Positions 1 to 7,098 are shown, counted from the first letter of the stretch. The stretch: 13,559 nt of DNA from an uncultured Prevotellaceae bacterium (GCA_947306845.1 CAMZHP010000059.1:1-13559); one strand, 5' to 3'. Notes: generated by a model from the letters alone, not told the origin. Numbers and translations are program-made.

Positions 1-96
1 GTGAAGCGCATCCGCATGGCTTCCTTGGAAGAACTCACCGCTGTAGTGGGAGCAGCAAAAGCCAAGAAATTGTTTGAGGCTATCCGTAGTTCATAA
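1..96 (+). CDS. uvrC: UvrC excinuclease subunit C, C-terminal end (partial)
   Basis: An open frame enters from the left edge and ends at TAA 94-96, giving 31 visible residues. The stretch SLEELTAVVGAAKAKKLFEAI resembles the second hairpin of a helix-hairpin-helix DNA-binding domain, which in UvrC is at the extreme C-terminus. UvrC makes the dual incisions of nucleotide excision repair together with UvrA and UvrB. The call rests on this short tail plus the downstream order dtd, MazG, deoC, which I know to follow uvrC in Bacteroides-type genomes. The last residues (SS-stop) come from a heptad repeat described separately, so the natural C-terminus may have been slightly altered. Another HhH protein cannot be excluded from so short a fragment. 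Confidence 0.62.
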   Translation: MKRIRMASLEELTAVVGAAKAKKLFEAIRSS

Positions 97-112
97 TTTG
101 CCTCATAGTTTG
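87..112. repeat. Degenerate heptad repeat at the uvrC stop
   Basis: TAGTTCA (87-93) is followed by TAATTTG (94-100), then CCTCA and TAGTTTG (106-112). It resembles the better preserved arrays at 7094-7129 and 9214-9255. The uvrC stop codon TAA (94-96) lies inside the second unit. Confidence 0.5.
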
Positions 113-131
113 TCGTGTATAGTTGGTGTTT

Positions 132-152
132 TTTGAGAGTTTTTTTCTCAAA
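132..152. repeat. Short AT-rich inverted repeat in the uvrC-dtd gap
   Basis: TTTGAGA (132-138) and TCTCAAA (146-152) can pair as a 7-bp stem with a 7-nt T-rich loop. It lies 36 nt after the uvrC stop and just upstream of the proposed dtd promoter. It has few G-C pairs and no clean trailing T-run, so it is at best a weak terminator or a chance palindrome. Confidence 0.3.
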
Positions 153-155
153 TTC

Positions 156-186
156 TTTGCATTGCAGCAACTTTTTGCTAATTTTG
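156..186 (+). promoter_or_regulatory. Bacteroidota-type promoter for dtd
   Basis: TTTG at 156-159 and TAATTTTG at 179-186 are separated by 19 nt. This is an exact match to the consensus -33 TTTG / -7 TAnnTTTG known for the primary sigma factor of Bacteroides. Transcription would begin near 191-195, leaving a leader of about 50 nt before the dtd ATG. The leader contains the CCCCTCA heptads. Confidence 0.68.
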
Positions 187-213
187 CTTTCTGAAGCATC
201 AATACATATCATA

Positions 214-241
214 TCTCTCACCCCTCACCCCTCACCCCTCA
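214..241. repeat. CCCCTCA heptad tandem repeat in the dtd leader
   Basis: Three perfect CCCCTCA units (221-227, 228-234, 235-241) follow one degenerate unit TCTCTCA (214-220). The array ends 5 nt before the dtd ATG and fills the place where a ribosome binding site would normally lie. Confidence 0.85.
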
Positions 242-246
242 CTACT

Positions 247-699
247 ATGAGACTAGTTATCCAAAGAGCATCGCATGCGTCAGTGACCATTGACGGACAA
301 AAGAAGTCGCAGATAGGCTGCGGCTTGGTCATTCTTGTTGGCATTTGTGATGAGGATACCGAGGAAGATATCGACTGGTTGGTGAGAAAAGTGACGATGT
401 TGAGGGTTTTCGATGATGAAAACGGTGTGATGAACCGTTCGGTGATGGATGTGGGCGGCGATATTATGGTCGTCAGCCAGTTCACCCTCTTTGCATCCTA
501 CAAGAAAGGCAACCGGCCGTCATGGATCAGAGCCGCCCACCCTACCCTTTCCATCCCGCTGTATGAGACTTTTTGCAAGCGTCTCTCTGCAGCTCTTGGG
601 AAACCAGTCGCCACAGGAGAGTTCGGTGCTGATATGAAAGTAGAACTCGTCAATGATGGTCCGGTGACCATTTGTATGGACACAAAAAACAAGGAATGA
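247..699 (+). CDS. dtd: D-aminoacyl-tRNA deacylase (DTD)
   Basis: This 150-residue protein hydrolyses D-amino acids (and glycine mischarged on tRNA-Ala) from tRNA in the cytoplasm, protecting translation. Both family signatures are present at canonical positions: SQFTL at residues 77-81, and the Gly-cisPro motif in NDGPVT at 136-141 (G138-P139), which enforces chirality. Length and N-terminus (MRLVIQRASHASV) are typical. The frame is open upstream to 115, but residues before M247 are unlike DTD and are encoded by the promoter and repeat, so ATG 247 is the start. There is no Shine-Dalgarno site. The next gene begins one base after the stop, so the two are almost certainly co-transcribed from the promoter at 156-186. 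Confidence 0.95.
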   Translation: MRLVIQRASHASVTIDGQKKSQIGCGLVILVGICDEDTEEDIDWLVRKVTMLRVFDDENGVMNRSVMDVGGDIMVVSQFTLFASYKKGNRPSWIRAAHPTLSIPLYETFCKRLSAALGKPVATGEFGADMKVELVNDGPVTICMDTKNKE

Positions 700-700
700 G

Positions 701-1042
701 ATGAAAGCAAATGATGTCACCATCCGAGACATGCAGCGCATTGTCGACCAATGGGTCAAGGAATATGGAGTGAGATATTTCTCTGAGCTCACCAATATGG
801 CTTGCCTCACTGAAGAGGTGGGCGAATTGGCTCGGGTGATGGCTCGTGAGTTTGGCGACCAAAGTTTCAAGGCGGGAGAACGTGCCAATCTTGGCGAGGA
901 AATGGCTGATGTGCTTTTTGTGCTTGTATGCCTTGCCAATCAGACAGGTGTCAATCTCACCGAAGAATTCCATAAAACTATGGAGAAGAAAACCAACAGA
1001 GACAGTTTAAGGCATATTGCCAATCCAAAACTGAAAGCATAA
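701..1042 (+). CDS. MazG-type nucleotide pyrophosphohydrolase
   Basis: A 113-residue single-domain all-alpha NTP pyrophosphohydrolase of the MazG superfamily. Such enzymes cleave (often non-canonical) NTPs or dNTPs to the monophosphate plus pyrophosphate. The metal-binding signature is complete: EEVGE at residues 38-42 and EEMAD at 66-70, i.e. EExxE followed by ExxD. It has half the length of two-domain E. coli MazG, so I leave the symbol blank; the short form is common in Bacteroidota. The start ATG is one base after the dtd stop, with a purine-rich AAGGAATGAG before it. The preferred substrate cannot be told from sequence. Confidence 0.9.
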   Translation: MKANDVTIRDMQRIVDQWVKEYGVRYFSELTNMACLTEEVGELARVMAREFGDQSFKAGERANLGEEMADVLFVLVCLANQTGVNLTEEFHKTMEKKTNRDSLRHIANPKLKA

Positions 1043-1091
1043 TGTAACTTAAATCCTATATTTTATGAAACTAAAAAAAGAAGGTGCTCCA

Positions 1092-1973
1092 ATGAGCAAG
1101 TATGAAGAAGTATTGAAGAAATACAATTGTGATCTTGATGATCAGATAGTAGCAGATGCTGTCAAGAAAATCATCGAGGAGAAAGTGCCTGAGAATGATA
1201 CTTTGGAAGTGAAGAAATTCCTGATGGGAAGTGTGGAACTGACCTCGCTCAGCACCACAGACTCCGACCAGAGCATTATGGCCTTCACGCAAAAGGTCAA
1301 TGATTTTGATGACGCCTACCCTGCCCTGCCCCATGTAGCTACTATTTGCGTTTATCCATGTTTTGCGAGTGTTGTGAGCAACACACTGGATGTGGAGGGC
1401 GTGGAAATCGCTTGTGTTTCCGGTAGTTTTCCCTCTTCACAGGCTCTTATTGAGGTGAAGGTGGCTGAGACAGCTCTCGCTGTGAAAGATGGTGCCACTG
1501 AAATCGATATTGTCATGCCTGTGGGCAAGTTCCTCTGTGGTGACTACGAGGGAGTTTGCGATGACATCAGCGAGATGAAGCATGCCTGTGGCGACAAAGC
1601 CATGAAAGTCATCCTTGAAACGGGTTGTCTGAAAACCGCTTCCAATATCAAGAAAGCCTCTATCCTCTCTATGTATGCTGGTGGTGACTATATCAAGACG
1701 TCAACAGGAAAACTGAGTCCTGCCGCTACTCCCGAGGCTGCATACGTGATGTGCCAGGCCATCAAGGAATATTATGACGAGACGGGTATTCAGATCGGTT
1801 TCAAACCTGCAGGTGGCCTCAATACCGTCAACGATGCCTTGATTTATTACACCATCGTCAAGGAAATCCTTGGTGAACAATGGCTCACCAACAAATGGTT
1901 CCGCCTTGGCACAAGCCGCCTCGCCAACATGCTCCTCAGCGAAGTCACTGGTGAAGAAGTGAAATTCTTCTGA
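1092..1973 (+). CDS. deoC: Deoxyribose-phosphate aldolase
   Basis: DeoC splits 2-deoxyribose-5-phosphate into glyceraldehyde-3-phosphate and acetaldehyde in deoxynucleoside catabolism. Catalytic residues of the class I aldolase barrel are visible (numbering from 1092): D139 in EIDIVMP, the Schiff-base lysine K202 in KTSTGK, and K238 in GFKPAGG. The protein is 293 residues, about 35 longer at the N-terminus than the 259-residue E. coli enzyme; this form is usual in Bacteroidota. Two in-frame ATGs exist. I prefer 1092 (MSKYEEVL) because homologous proteins begin this way and AGAAGG lies 7-8 nt upstream. ATG 1065 would add nine lysine-rich residues. A TATATTTT box at 1057-1064 resembles a -7 element and, if used, would also exclude 1065. 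It probably shares the dtd transcript. Confidence 0.93.
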   Translation: MSKYEEVLKKYNCDLDDQIVADAVKKIIEEKVPENDTLEVKKFLMGSVELTSLSTTDSDQSIMAFTQKVNDFDDAYPALPHVATICVYPCFASVVSNTLDVEGVEIACVSGSFPSSQALIEVKVAETALAVKDGATEIDIVMPVGKFLCGDYEGVCDDISEMKHACGDKAMKVILETGCLKTASNIKKASILSMYAGGDYIKTSTGKLSPAATPEAAYVMCQAIKEYYDETGIQIGFKPAGGLNTVNDALIYYTIVKEILGEQWLTNKWFRLGTSRLANMLLSEVTGEEVKFF

Positions 1974-2002
1974 CAGAAGAATAAAGATAAAGGATAAAAG
2001 AA

Positions 2003-2037
2003 GAAAAAGCTGATTTCCAAAAGAAATCAGCTTTTTC
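2003..2037. terminator. Bidirectional intrinsic terminator between deoC and the polyprenyl synthase
   Basis: A perfect 15-bp stem, GAAAAAGCTGATTTC (2003-2017) and its complement (2023-2037), surrounds the 5-nt loop CAAAA. The A-run and T-run are built into the stem, so it can end transcripts from both sides. The right arm overlaps the last codons and stop of the minus-strand gene, which ends at 2027. Confidence 0.85.
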
Positions 2038-3004
2038 GTAATGCCACGAATTCCAAATAATGAATTAAGGCATCTCGTATATCTGATTGTTTCACGTGAA
2101 AATCGATATACTGCCTTGCCTGTTCACTGATTTCATTCATCTTTTTCTCAGCGTAATCGATGCCGCCGCTTACTTTGGCGAAATCCACAAGAACGGCTAT
2201 CTCGTCACTGTTGATGGTGCCGTTTTTCACTTTTCTGGCAAGTCGGTACATGGACTCATAACCAGAGTTTTTCAAGGCGTAGATGACGGGAAGGGTCAGT
2301 TTTCCCTCTGCCATGTCATTGCCGGTGGGTTTGCCAATTTCTTTGGAGTCGAAATAGTCAAAAATATCGTCACGGATCTGGAAAATCATACCGATGGCCT
2401 TTCCAAACTCAAAGGCTGCCTTGGCTTCCTCTGCTGAAGCACCGACGGAAAGAGCACCGTTTTGGGCACAAGTGGCGAACAAGGAGGCCGTTTTCTTGTC
2501 GATGACTTGGTAGTAAACTTCCTCAGATATGCCTTCATCTTTGAAATTGTTCATCTGAAGAAGTTCGCCGCTCGACAGTGTGCGACCCAGTTGGGCCAAA
2601 CTGGTAATAATCTCCGTATTGGATGTCTGCGAAACATAATAAAGGGCAGTGGACAGAATATAGTCGCCCACAAGTACAGCCACTTTGTTATTGAAAGAAG
2701 CGTTGACGGAAGGTTGGCCACGGCGTTCTCCGCTCTCGTCCACCACATCGTCATGTACTAGACTGGCGGTGTGGAGCAGTTCCAATCCCACGGCGGAATA
2801 TTGGGTGGTTCTGTTGATTTCACCATAATTCTTTGCCATGAGAAGTGTGAGGATGGGCCGCATCCGCTTTCCACCTCTTTTCCGGATATGCTGAAGTGTG
2901 TCGCTGAGCAGGCCATCAGTGTGTGAAAGAGACTCGTCGAAGATTCTGACAAACTCCGACAATTCTGTTTCTATTGGCTGTCTGATCAATGATAGATGAT
3001 CCAT
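2027..3004 (-). CDS. Polyprenyl (long-chain trans-isoprenyl) diphosphate synthase
   Basis: This 325-residue enzyme condenses isopentenyl diphosphate units onto an allylic primer, most likely to make the side chain of menaquinone. Both aspartate-rich motifs are intact: DDVVD at residues 85-89, followed by ESGERRG, and DDIFD at 212-216. The residues four and five before the first motif are S81 and A80. Small side chains there are known to allow long products, so an IspB-like long-chain enzyme is more likely than a farnesyl synthase. I chose ATG 3004 (MDHLSLIRQPIE), as in relatives. An upstream ATG at 3034 would add ten residues, but a perfect -7 box (TAATTTTG, minus strand 3029-3022) lies between the two. 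A parS-like palindrome is embedded near the 3' end. The exact product length is not determined. Confidence 0.92.
   Translation of the reverse strand: MDHLSLIRQPIETELSEFVRIFDESLSHTDGLLSDTLQHIRKRGGKRMRPILTLLMAKNYGEINRTTQYSAVGLELLHTASLVHDDVVDESGERRGQPSVNASFNNKVAVLVGDYILSTALYYVSQTSNTEIITSLAQLGRTLSSGELLQMNNFKDEGISEEVYYQVIDKKTASLFATCAQNGALSVGASAEEAKAAFEFGKAIGMIFQIRDDIFDYFDSKEIGKPTGNDMAEGKLTLPVIYALKNSGYESMYRLARKVKNGTINSDEIAVLVDFAKVSGGIDYAEKKMNEISEQARQYIDFHVKQSDIRDALIHYLEFVALRKS
2088..2103. other. Candidate parS (ParB-binding) site
   Basis: The bases TGTTTCACGTGAAAAT match 14 of 16 positions of the widely conserved chromosomal parS consensus TGTTNCACGTGAAACA, with mismatches only in the last two. 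The central TTTCACGTGAAA (2090-2101) is a perfect 12-bp palindrome. It lies inside the polyprenyl synthase gene, where it encodes FHVKQ. Function as a parS site is inference. Confidence 0.5.
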
Positions 3005-3021
3005 TGTATTGAATTTTGAGA

Positions 3022-3029
3022 CAAAATTA
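3022..3029 (-). promoter_or_regulatory. -7 element for the polyprenyl synthase gene
   Basis: Read on the minus strand, TAATTTTG matches TAnnTTTG exactly, 17 nt upstream of the ATG at 3004. The -33 region holds only a T-run (TTTT about 21 nt upstream), so the promoter is partly supported. Confidence 0.4.
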
Positions 3030-3061
3030 CTCATTTTTCTCGTAATTAATAAAAAAAGTAG

Positions 3062-3069
3062 TAATTTTA
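3062..3069 (+). promoter_or_regulatory. Possible -7 element for polA
   Basis: TAATTTTA matches seven of eight positions of TAnnTTTG, 20 nt before the polA ATG. No TTTG is seen at the right distance upstream. The 85-nt divergent gap (3005-3089) is very AT-rich and holds no other feature I recognise. Confidence 0.3.
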
Positions 3070-3089
3070 CACAGAAAAAATCAACTTAT

Positions 3090-5855
3090 ATGGACAAACT
3101 GTTTCTTCTCGATGCTTATGCATTGATTTATCGGTCGTATTATGCCTTCATCAAGAACCCCCGCATCAACTCCAAGGGATTCAATACTTCGGCAGTTTTG
3201 GGTTTTTGCAATACCCTTCATGAGATCCTCAGCAAGGAGAAACCTAAATATGTTGGTGTGGCTTTCGACCCTCATGGTCCTACTTTCCGTAGTGAAGCCT
3301 TCCCGGAATATAAAGCACAGCGTGAGAAGACACCAGAGGACATATTGTTATCAGTGCCCATCATTCACCGTGTCTTGGAAGCACTGAATATTCCCGCTAT
3401 CATGGTGAATGGCTATGAGGCGGATGATGTGATAGGGACGCTGGCCCTGCAGTCTGTAGGACAGGATGTGGAGACCTACATGCTGACTCCTGATAAGGAC
3501 TATGGACAATTGGTGCGGCCTACTGTCCGCATCTATCGTCCACGTTTTGGCGGAGGATATGAGGTGCTTGGGGTTGAGGAGATCAAAGAGAAATATGGCA
3601 TCAATGACCCTATGCAGGTAATCGACCTGCTGGCTTTGATGGGTGACTCTGCCGACAATTTCCCAGGATGTCCCGGGGTGGGGGAGAAGACGGCTGTTAA
3701 ACTGATCGCAGAGTTTGGGTCAGTGGAACAGTTGCTCGCTCATACCGAGCAGTTGAAGGGTGCGTTGAGAAAAAAAGTGGAGGAGCATGTTGAAGATATC
3801 CGCATGTCGAAATTCCTAGCAACTATCAAAACCGATGTTCCCATCCAGCTACAACTCAAAGATTATCTGGTCACCAGTCCGGATGAAAAGAAACTGAGGG
3901 ATGTCTTCGGCGAACTGGAGTTTCGCTCTCTCACGGAGAAGTTTCTCACCAAACCATCTCAACAGGTCAAAAAAGCCCCTTTGCAACTCGATTTATTTGG
4001 CGATTTTCCGACCGACGGGGCGGGTGAATCAAAAAATTCGAGTTTTGAGAGCATAAAAACAATGGTTCACGATTACCAACTTGTTGAAAATAAGGAAAAT
4101 ATCGTAAAATTGCGTGATTTTTTATTGACAAATGAAATTTTGAGTCTGGATACTGAAACCACTTCCACCTCAACAATTGACGCAGAATTGGTGGGATTGA
4201 GTTTTTCTGTGAAGGAAGGACAGGCTTTTTATGTCCCAGTGCCGAGCAGTCAGGAAGAGGCTCAGCAGATCGTAGAAATTTTTCGTCCCCTTTATGAACA
4301 TCCCGACATTCTCAAGGTGGGACAGAATATCAAGTATGATCTCGAAGTGTTGGCCAATTATGGCATCGAATTGCAAGGACGGCTATGGGACACGATGATT
4401 GCCCATTATCTCATCCAACCCGAATTGCGTCACAATATGGATTTCATGGCGGAGTCCTATCTCAATTACAAAACCATCCATATTGATGAACTGATTGGTC
4501 CGAAGGGTAAGAATCAGAAGAATATGCGTGACCTCCCTCCTGCCGAGGTCTATGAATACGCAGCTGAGGATGCCGACATCACGCTTAGGCTGAAAAACAA
4601 ACTGGAGCCCCTGCTCAAAGAGGTGGGTGCCGAACAACTGTTCTACGAAATTGAGATGCCGCTTGTCAGAGTGCTCGCCGCCATGGAGCGGACAGGTGTC
4701 AGGATCGACACAGCTTCCCTGGCAGAGACGTCACGGGTTTTCACACAGCGTATGCATGACCTCGAAGCACGTATCTATCAACTGGCAGGAGAGGAATTCA
4801 ATATCGCTTCCCCGCGACAGGTGGGTGACATCCTCTTCGGTAAACTGCATATCGTCGAAAAACCCAAAAAGACCAAGACAGGGCAGTTTGTCACTTCTGA
4901 GGAGGTGTTGCAAACACTGAAGGGCAAACATGAGATTGTGGAGAAAATCCTTGCTCACCGTGCCCTCAAGAAATTGTTGGGAACGTATGTCGATACACTG
5001 CCCACACTCATCAATCCAAAGACAGGTCATATCCATACCTCGTTCAACCAGACCATCACTGCCACGGGACGCCTCTCATCAAGCGATCCCAATCTGCAAA
5101 ACATCCCTGTGCGGGGTGAGGATGGCAAGGAGATTCGCAAGGCATTCATTCCTGAGGAAGGGTGCCTGTTCTTCTCTGCCGACTATAGTCAGATAGAACT
5201 GCGTGTCATGGCGCATCTCAGCGGTGACGAGAACATGATAGAGGCGTTTCGTGAGGGTCACGACATCCATGCGGCTACCGCAGCAAAGATTTATGGCAAG
5301 GACATCACGGAGGTGGGGCGCGATGAGCGCAACAAGGCCAAGAGGGCCAATTTCGGCATCATTTATGGCATCACTGTCTTCGGACTGGCCGAGCGTCTGG
5401 AAATAGAGAGGTCAGAGGCCCGTCAACTTATTGACGGTTATTTCGAGACTTTTCCCAAGGTGCATGACTATATGGAGGCGAGCAAACAGACCGCGCGCGA
5501 GCAGGGCTATGTGGAGACCTTCTTCCATCGCCGCCGTTATCTGCCCGACATCAACAGCCGCAATGCCACGGTGCGGGGATTTGCTGAGCGCAATGCCATC
5601 AACGCACCCATCCAGGGTTCTGCCGCCGATATCATCAAGGTAGCCATGATACGCATCTATCAGCGCTTCCGTGACGAACACTTGCGCTCGAAAATGATTC
5701 TCCAAGTGCATGATGAATTGAATTTCAGTGTCGTGCCAGAGGAAAAGGGTAGGGTAGAGGAGATCGTCCTTCAGGAGATGGAGGCAGCCTACCAACTCCG
5801 TGTTCCTCTCCTTGCCGACGCCGGATGGGGCAACAACTGGCTCGAGGCCCACTGA
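3090..5855 (+). CDS. polA: DNA polymerase I
   Basis: PolA fills gaps in excision repair and replaces RNA primers on Okazaki fragments. The 921 residues (E. coli 928) contain all three activities. The 5'-nuclease domain (about 1-300) shows LDAYALIYRSYYAF, GYEADDVIG, TPDKDYGQL and MGDSADNFPG, followed by the helix-hairpin-helix GCPGVGEKTA. The 3'-5' exonuclease domain (about 345-540) is not degenerate: DTE at 354-356, NIKYD and YAAEDAD supply the metal-binding acidic residues, so proofreading is expected. The polymerase domain has motif A DYSQIELR (D698), motif B R747-K751-F755 in RNKAKRANFG, and motif C HDE (D875, E876). Phe at 755, rather than Tyr, predicts normal discrimination against dideoxynucleotides. 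ATG 3090 (MDKLFLLDAY) is chosen over an in-frame codon at 3009 because the added residues are AT-rich intergenic sequence unlike PolA. Confidence 0.98.
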   Translation: MDKLFLLDAYALIYRSYYAFIKNPRINSKGFNTSAVLGFCNTLHEILSKEKPKYVGVAFDPHGPTFRSEAFPEYKAQREKTPEDILLSVPIIHRVLEALNIPAIMVNGYEADDVIGTLALQSVGQDVETYMLTPDKDYGQLVRPTVRIYRPRFGGGYEVLGVEEIKEKYGINDPMQVIDLLALMGDSADNFPGCPGVGEKTAVKLIAEFGSVEQLLAHTEQLKGALRKKVEEHVEDIRMSKFLATIKTDVPIQLQLKDYLVTSPDEKKLRDVFGELEFRSLTEKFLTKPSQQVKKAPLQLDLFGDFPTDGAGESKNSSFESIKTMVHDYQLVENKENIVKLRDFLLTNEILSLDTETTSTSTIDAELVGLSFSVKEGQAFYVPVPSSQEEAQQIVEIFRPLYEHPDILKVGQNIKYDLEVLANYGIELQGRLWDTMIAHYLIQPELRHNMDFMAESYLNYKTIHIDELIGPKGKNQKNMRDLPPAEVYEYAAEDADITLRLKNKLEPLLKEVGAEQLFYEIEMPLVRVLAAMERTGVRIDTASLAETSRVFTQRMHDLEARIYQLAGEEFNIASPRQVGDILFGKLHIVEKPKKTKTGQFVTSEEVLQTLKGKHEIVEKILAHRALKKLLGTYVDTLPTLINPKTGHIHTSFNQTITATGRLSSSDPNLQNIPVRGEDGKEIRKAFIPEEGCLFFSADYSQIELRVMAHLSGDENMIEAFREGHDIHAATAAKIYGKDITEVGRDERNKAKRANFGIIYGITVFGLAERLEIERSEARQLIDGYFETFPKVHDYMEASKQTAREQGYVETFFHRRRYLPDINSRNATVRGFAERNAINAPIQGSAADIIKVAMIRIYQRFRDEHLRSKMILQVHDELNFSVVPEEKGRVEEIVLQEMEAAYQLRVPLLADAGWGNNWLEAH

Positions 5856-5903
5856 TTGGGGCAAAGGATGAAAGCGCAGAAAGAAAGCAAAAAGTTCAGC
5901 ATT

Positions 5904-5964
5904 TTGCGTGCTTAATCGGATTTTTGCACTAACTTTGCTATCTCAATTACAAACAATTACTTTG
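5904..5964 (+). promoter_or_regulatory. Promoter region of ychF with two -7-like boxes
   Basis: TAACTTTG (about 5931-5938) is an exact TAnnTTTG box, with TTTG at 5904-5907 about 23 nt upstream, slightly long. A second box, TTACTTTG (5957-5964), matches seven of eight and has the TTTG of the first box about 18 nt upstream as a possible -33. Either could drive ychF (ATG 5998). Confidence 0.45.
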
Positions 5965-5986
5965 CTATCGCAAATACAAACATTTA
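5932..5986. repeat. Imperfect tandem duplication upstream of ychF
   Basis: Two adjacent copies of about 26-27 nt share ACTTTGCT at their start and ACAAACA near their end, with a few substitutions. The copies begin at about 5933 and 5959. Each carries an ACTTTG that can be read as part of a -7 element. No terminator is evident between polA and this point. Confidence 0.6.
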
Positions 5987-5997
5987 CATAATATATT

Positions 5998-7098
5998 ATG
6001 GCATTAAAATGTGGAATTGTGGGACTGCCCAATGTGGGGAAGTCCACTTTGTTCAACTGCCTGTCGAGTGCGAAGGCACAGGCAGCCAATTTTCCTTTTT
6101 GTACAATAGAGCCTAATGTGGGTGTCATCACCGTTCCCGATGAGCGCCTCACAAAGTTGGCCGAACTGGTGCATCCTGGACGTATTGTCCCTGCCACCTG
6201 TGAGATAGTTGATATAGCCGGACTGGTGAAAGGTGCCTCGAAAGGAGAGGGCTTGGGCAACAAGTTTCTGGGCAATATTCGTGAGACCGATGCCATCATC
6301 CATGTGCTCCGTTGTTTCGATGATGACAACATCACACATGTTGACGGCACCATCGACCCCATCCGCGACAAGGAAATCATCGACATGGAATTGCAGCTCA
6401 AGGATTTGGAAACCATTGAGGGCCGCTTGGCAAAACAGCAGAAAGCCGCTTCCGCCGGTAACAAGGATGCCAAGGTGGAGGTGTCGGTGTTGGAAGCATA
6501 TAAGGCAGTGCTGGAACGTGGCCAGAATGCCCGTGTGGTGAGCTTCGATAGCCGTGAGGAGCAGCAGGTGGCCCACGATCTCTTCCTGCTCACCGCCAAA
6601 CCAGTGTTGTATGTCTGCAACGTCGATGAGTCAGGTGCCAAGGATGGCAATGCCTACTCCCGTCGCGTGGAGGAGGTGGCCCGTGAGGAGGGAGCCGAGG
6701 TGCTCATCATCGCCGCCAAGACCGAAGAGGACATCGCCAGTTTTGAGAGTTATGAGGACAAGCAACTTTTCCTCGACGAACTGGGCCTGGAGGAGAGTGG
6801 TGTCAACCGTCTCACCAAGAAAGCCTATGCTTTGCTCAATCTGGAGACATTTATCACTGCCGGTCCGATGGAGGTAAAGGCATGGACTTTCCATCGCGGT
6901 TGGAAAGCTCCTCAGTGTGCCGGTGTCATCCACACCGACTTTGAGAAAGGGTTCATCCGTGCCGAGGTCATCAAGTATGAAGATTATATCCAATATGGTT
7001 CAGAGGCCGCTGTCCGCGAAGCCGGCAAATTGGGTATCGAAGGCAAGGACTATGTCGTTCAGGACGGAGATATTATGCATTTCAGGTTCAATGTTTAA
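5998..7098 (+). CDS. ychF: Redox-regulated ATPase YchF (OLA1 family)
   Basis: A 366-residue P-loop NTPase (E. coli 363), a ribosome-associated member of the Obg/TRAFAC class that prefers ATP. Seen in the sequence: Walker A GLPNVGKST at residues 9-17; DIAGL from D72, where Leu replaces the usual catalytic Gln; H114 in DNITHV, the histidine needed for ATP hydrolysis in E. coli; NVDE at 208-211 in place of the GTP-specifying NKxD; a coiled-coil insert around 125-180; and a C-terminal TGS domain (about 283-366) ending GDIMHFRFNV as in the family. The start ATG follows a very AT-rich leader without Shine-Dalgarno site. The stop codon (7096-7098) falls in the first unit of the heptad repeat that also supplies the lgt start. 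In other bacteria YchF is linked to oxidative stress responses and leaderless translation. Confidence 0.97.
   Translation: MALKCGIVGLPNVGKSTLFNCLSSAKAQAANFPFCTIEPNVGVITVPDERLTKLAELVHPGRIVPATCEIVDIAGLVKGASKGEGLGNKFLGNIRETDAIIHVLRCFDDDNITHVDGTIDPIRDKEIIDMELQLKDLETIEGRLAKQQKAASAGNKDAKVEVSVLEAYKAVLERGQNARVVSFDSREEQQVAHDLFLLTAKPVLYVCNVDESGAKDGNAYSRRVEEVAREEGAEVLIIAAKTEEDIASFESYEDKQLFLDELGLEESGVNRLTKKAYALLNLETFITAGPMEVKAWTFHRGWKAPQCAGVIHTDFEKGFIRAEVIKYEDYIQYGSEAAVREAGKLGIEGKDYVVQDGDIMHFRFNV

Noticed and set aside
132..152. Intrinsic terminator for uvrC
   Set aside because: The stem is only 7 bp, AT-rich, and lacks a following T-run, so I list it only as a weak inverted repeat.
115..246. N-terminal extension of DTD from an upstream GTG
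   Set aside because: The extra 44 residues are encoded by the promoter and the CCCCTCA array, and do not resemble DTD, which starts MRLVIQRA.
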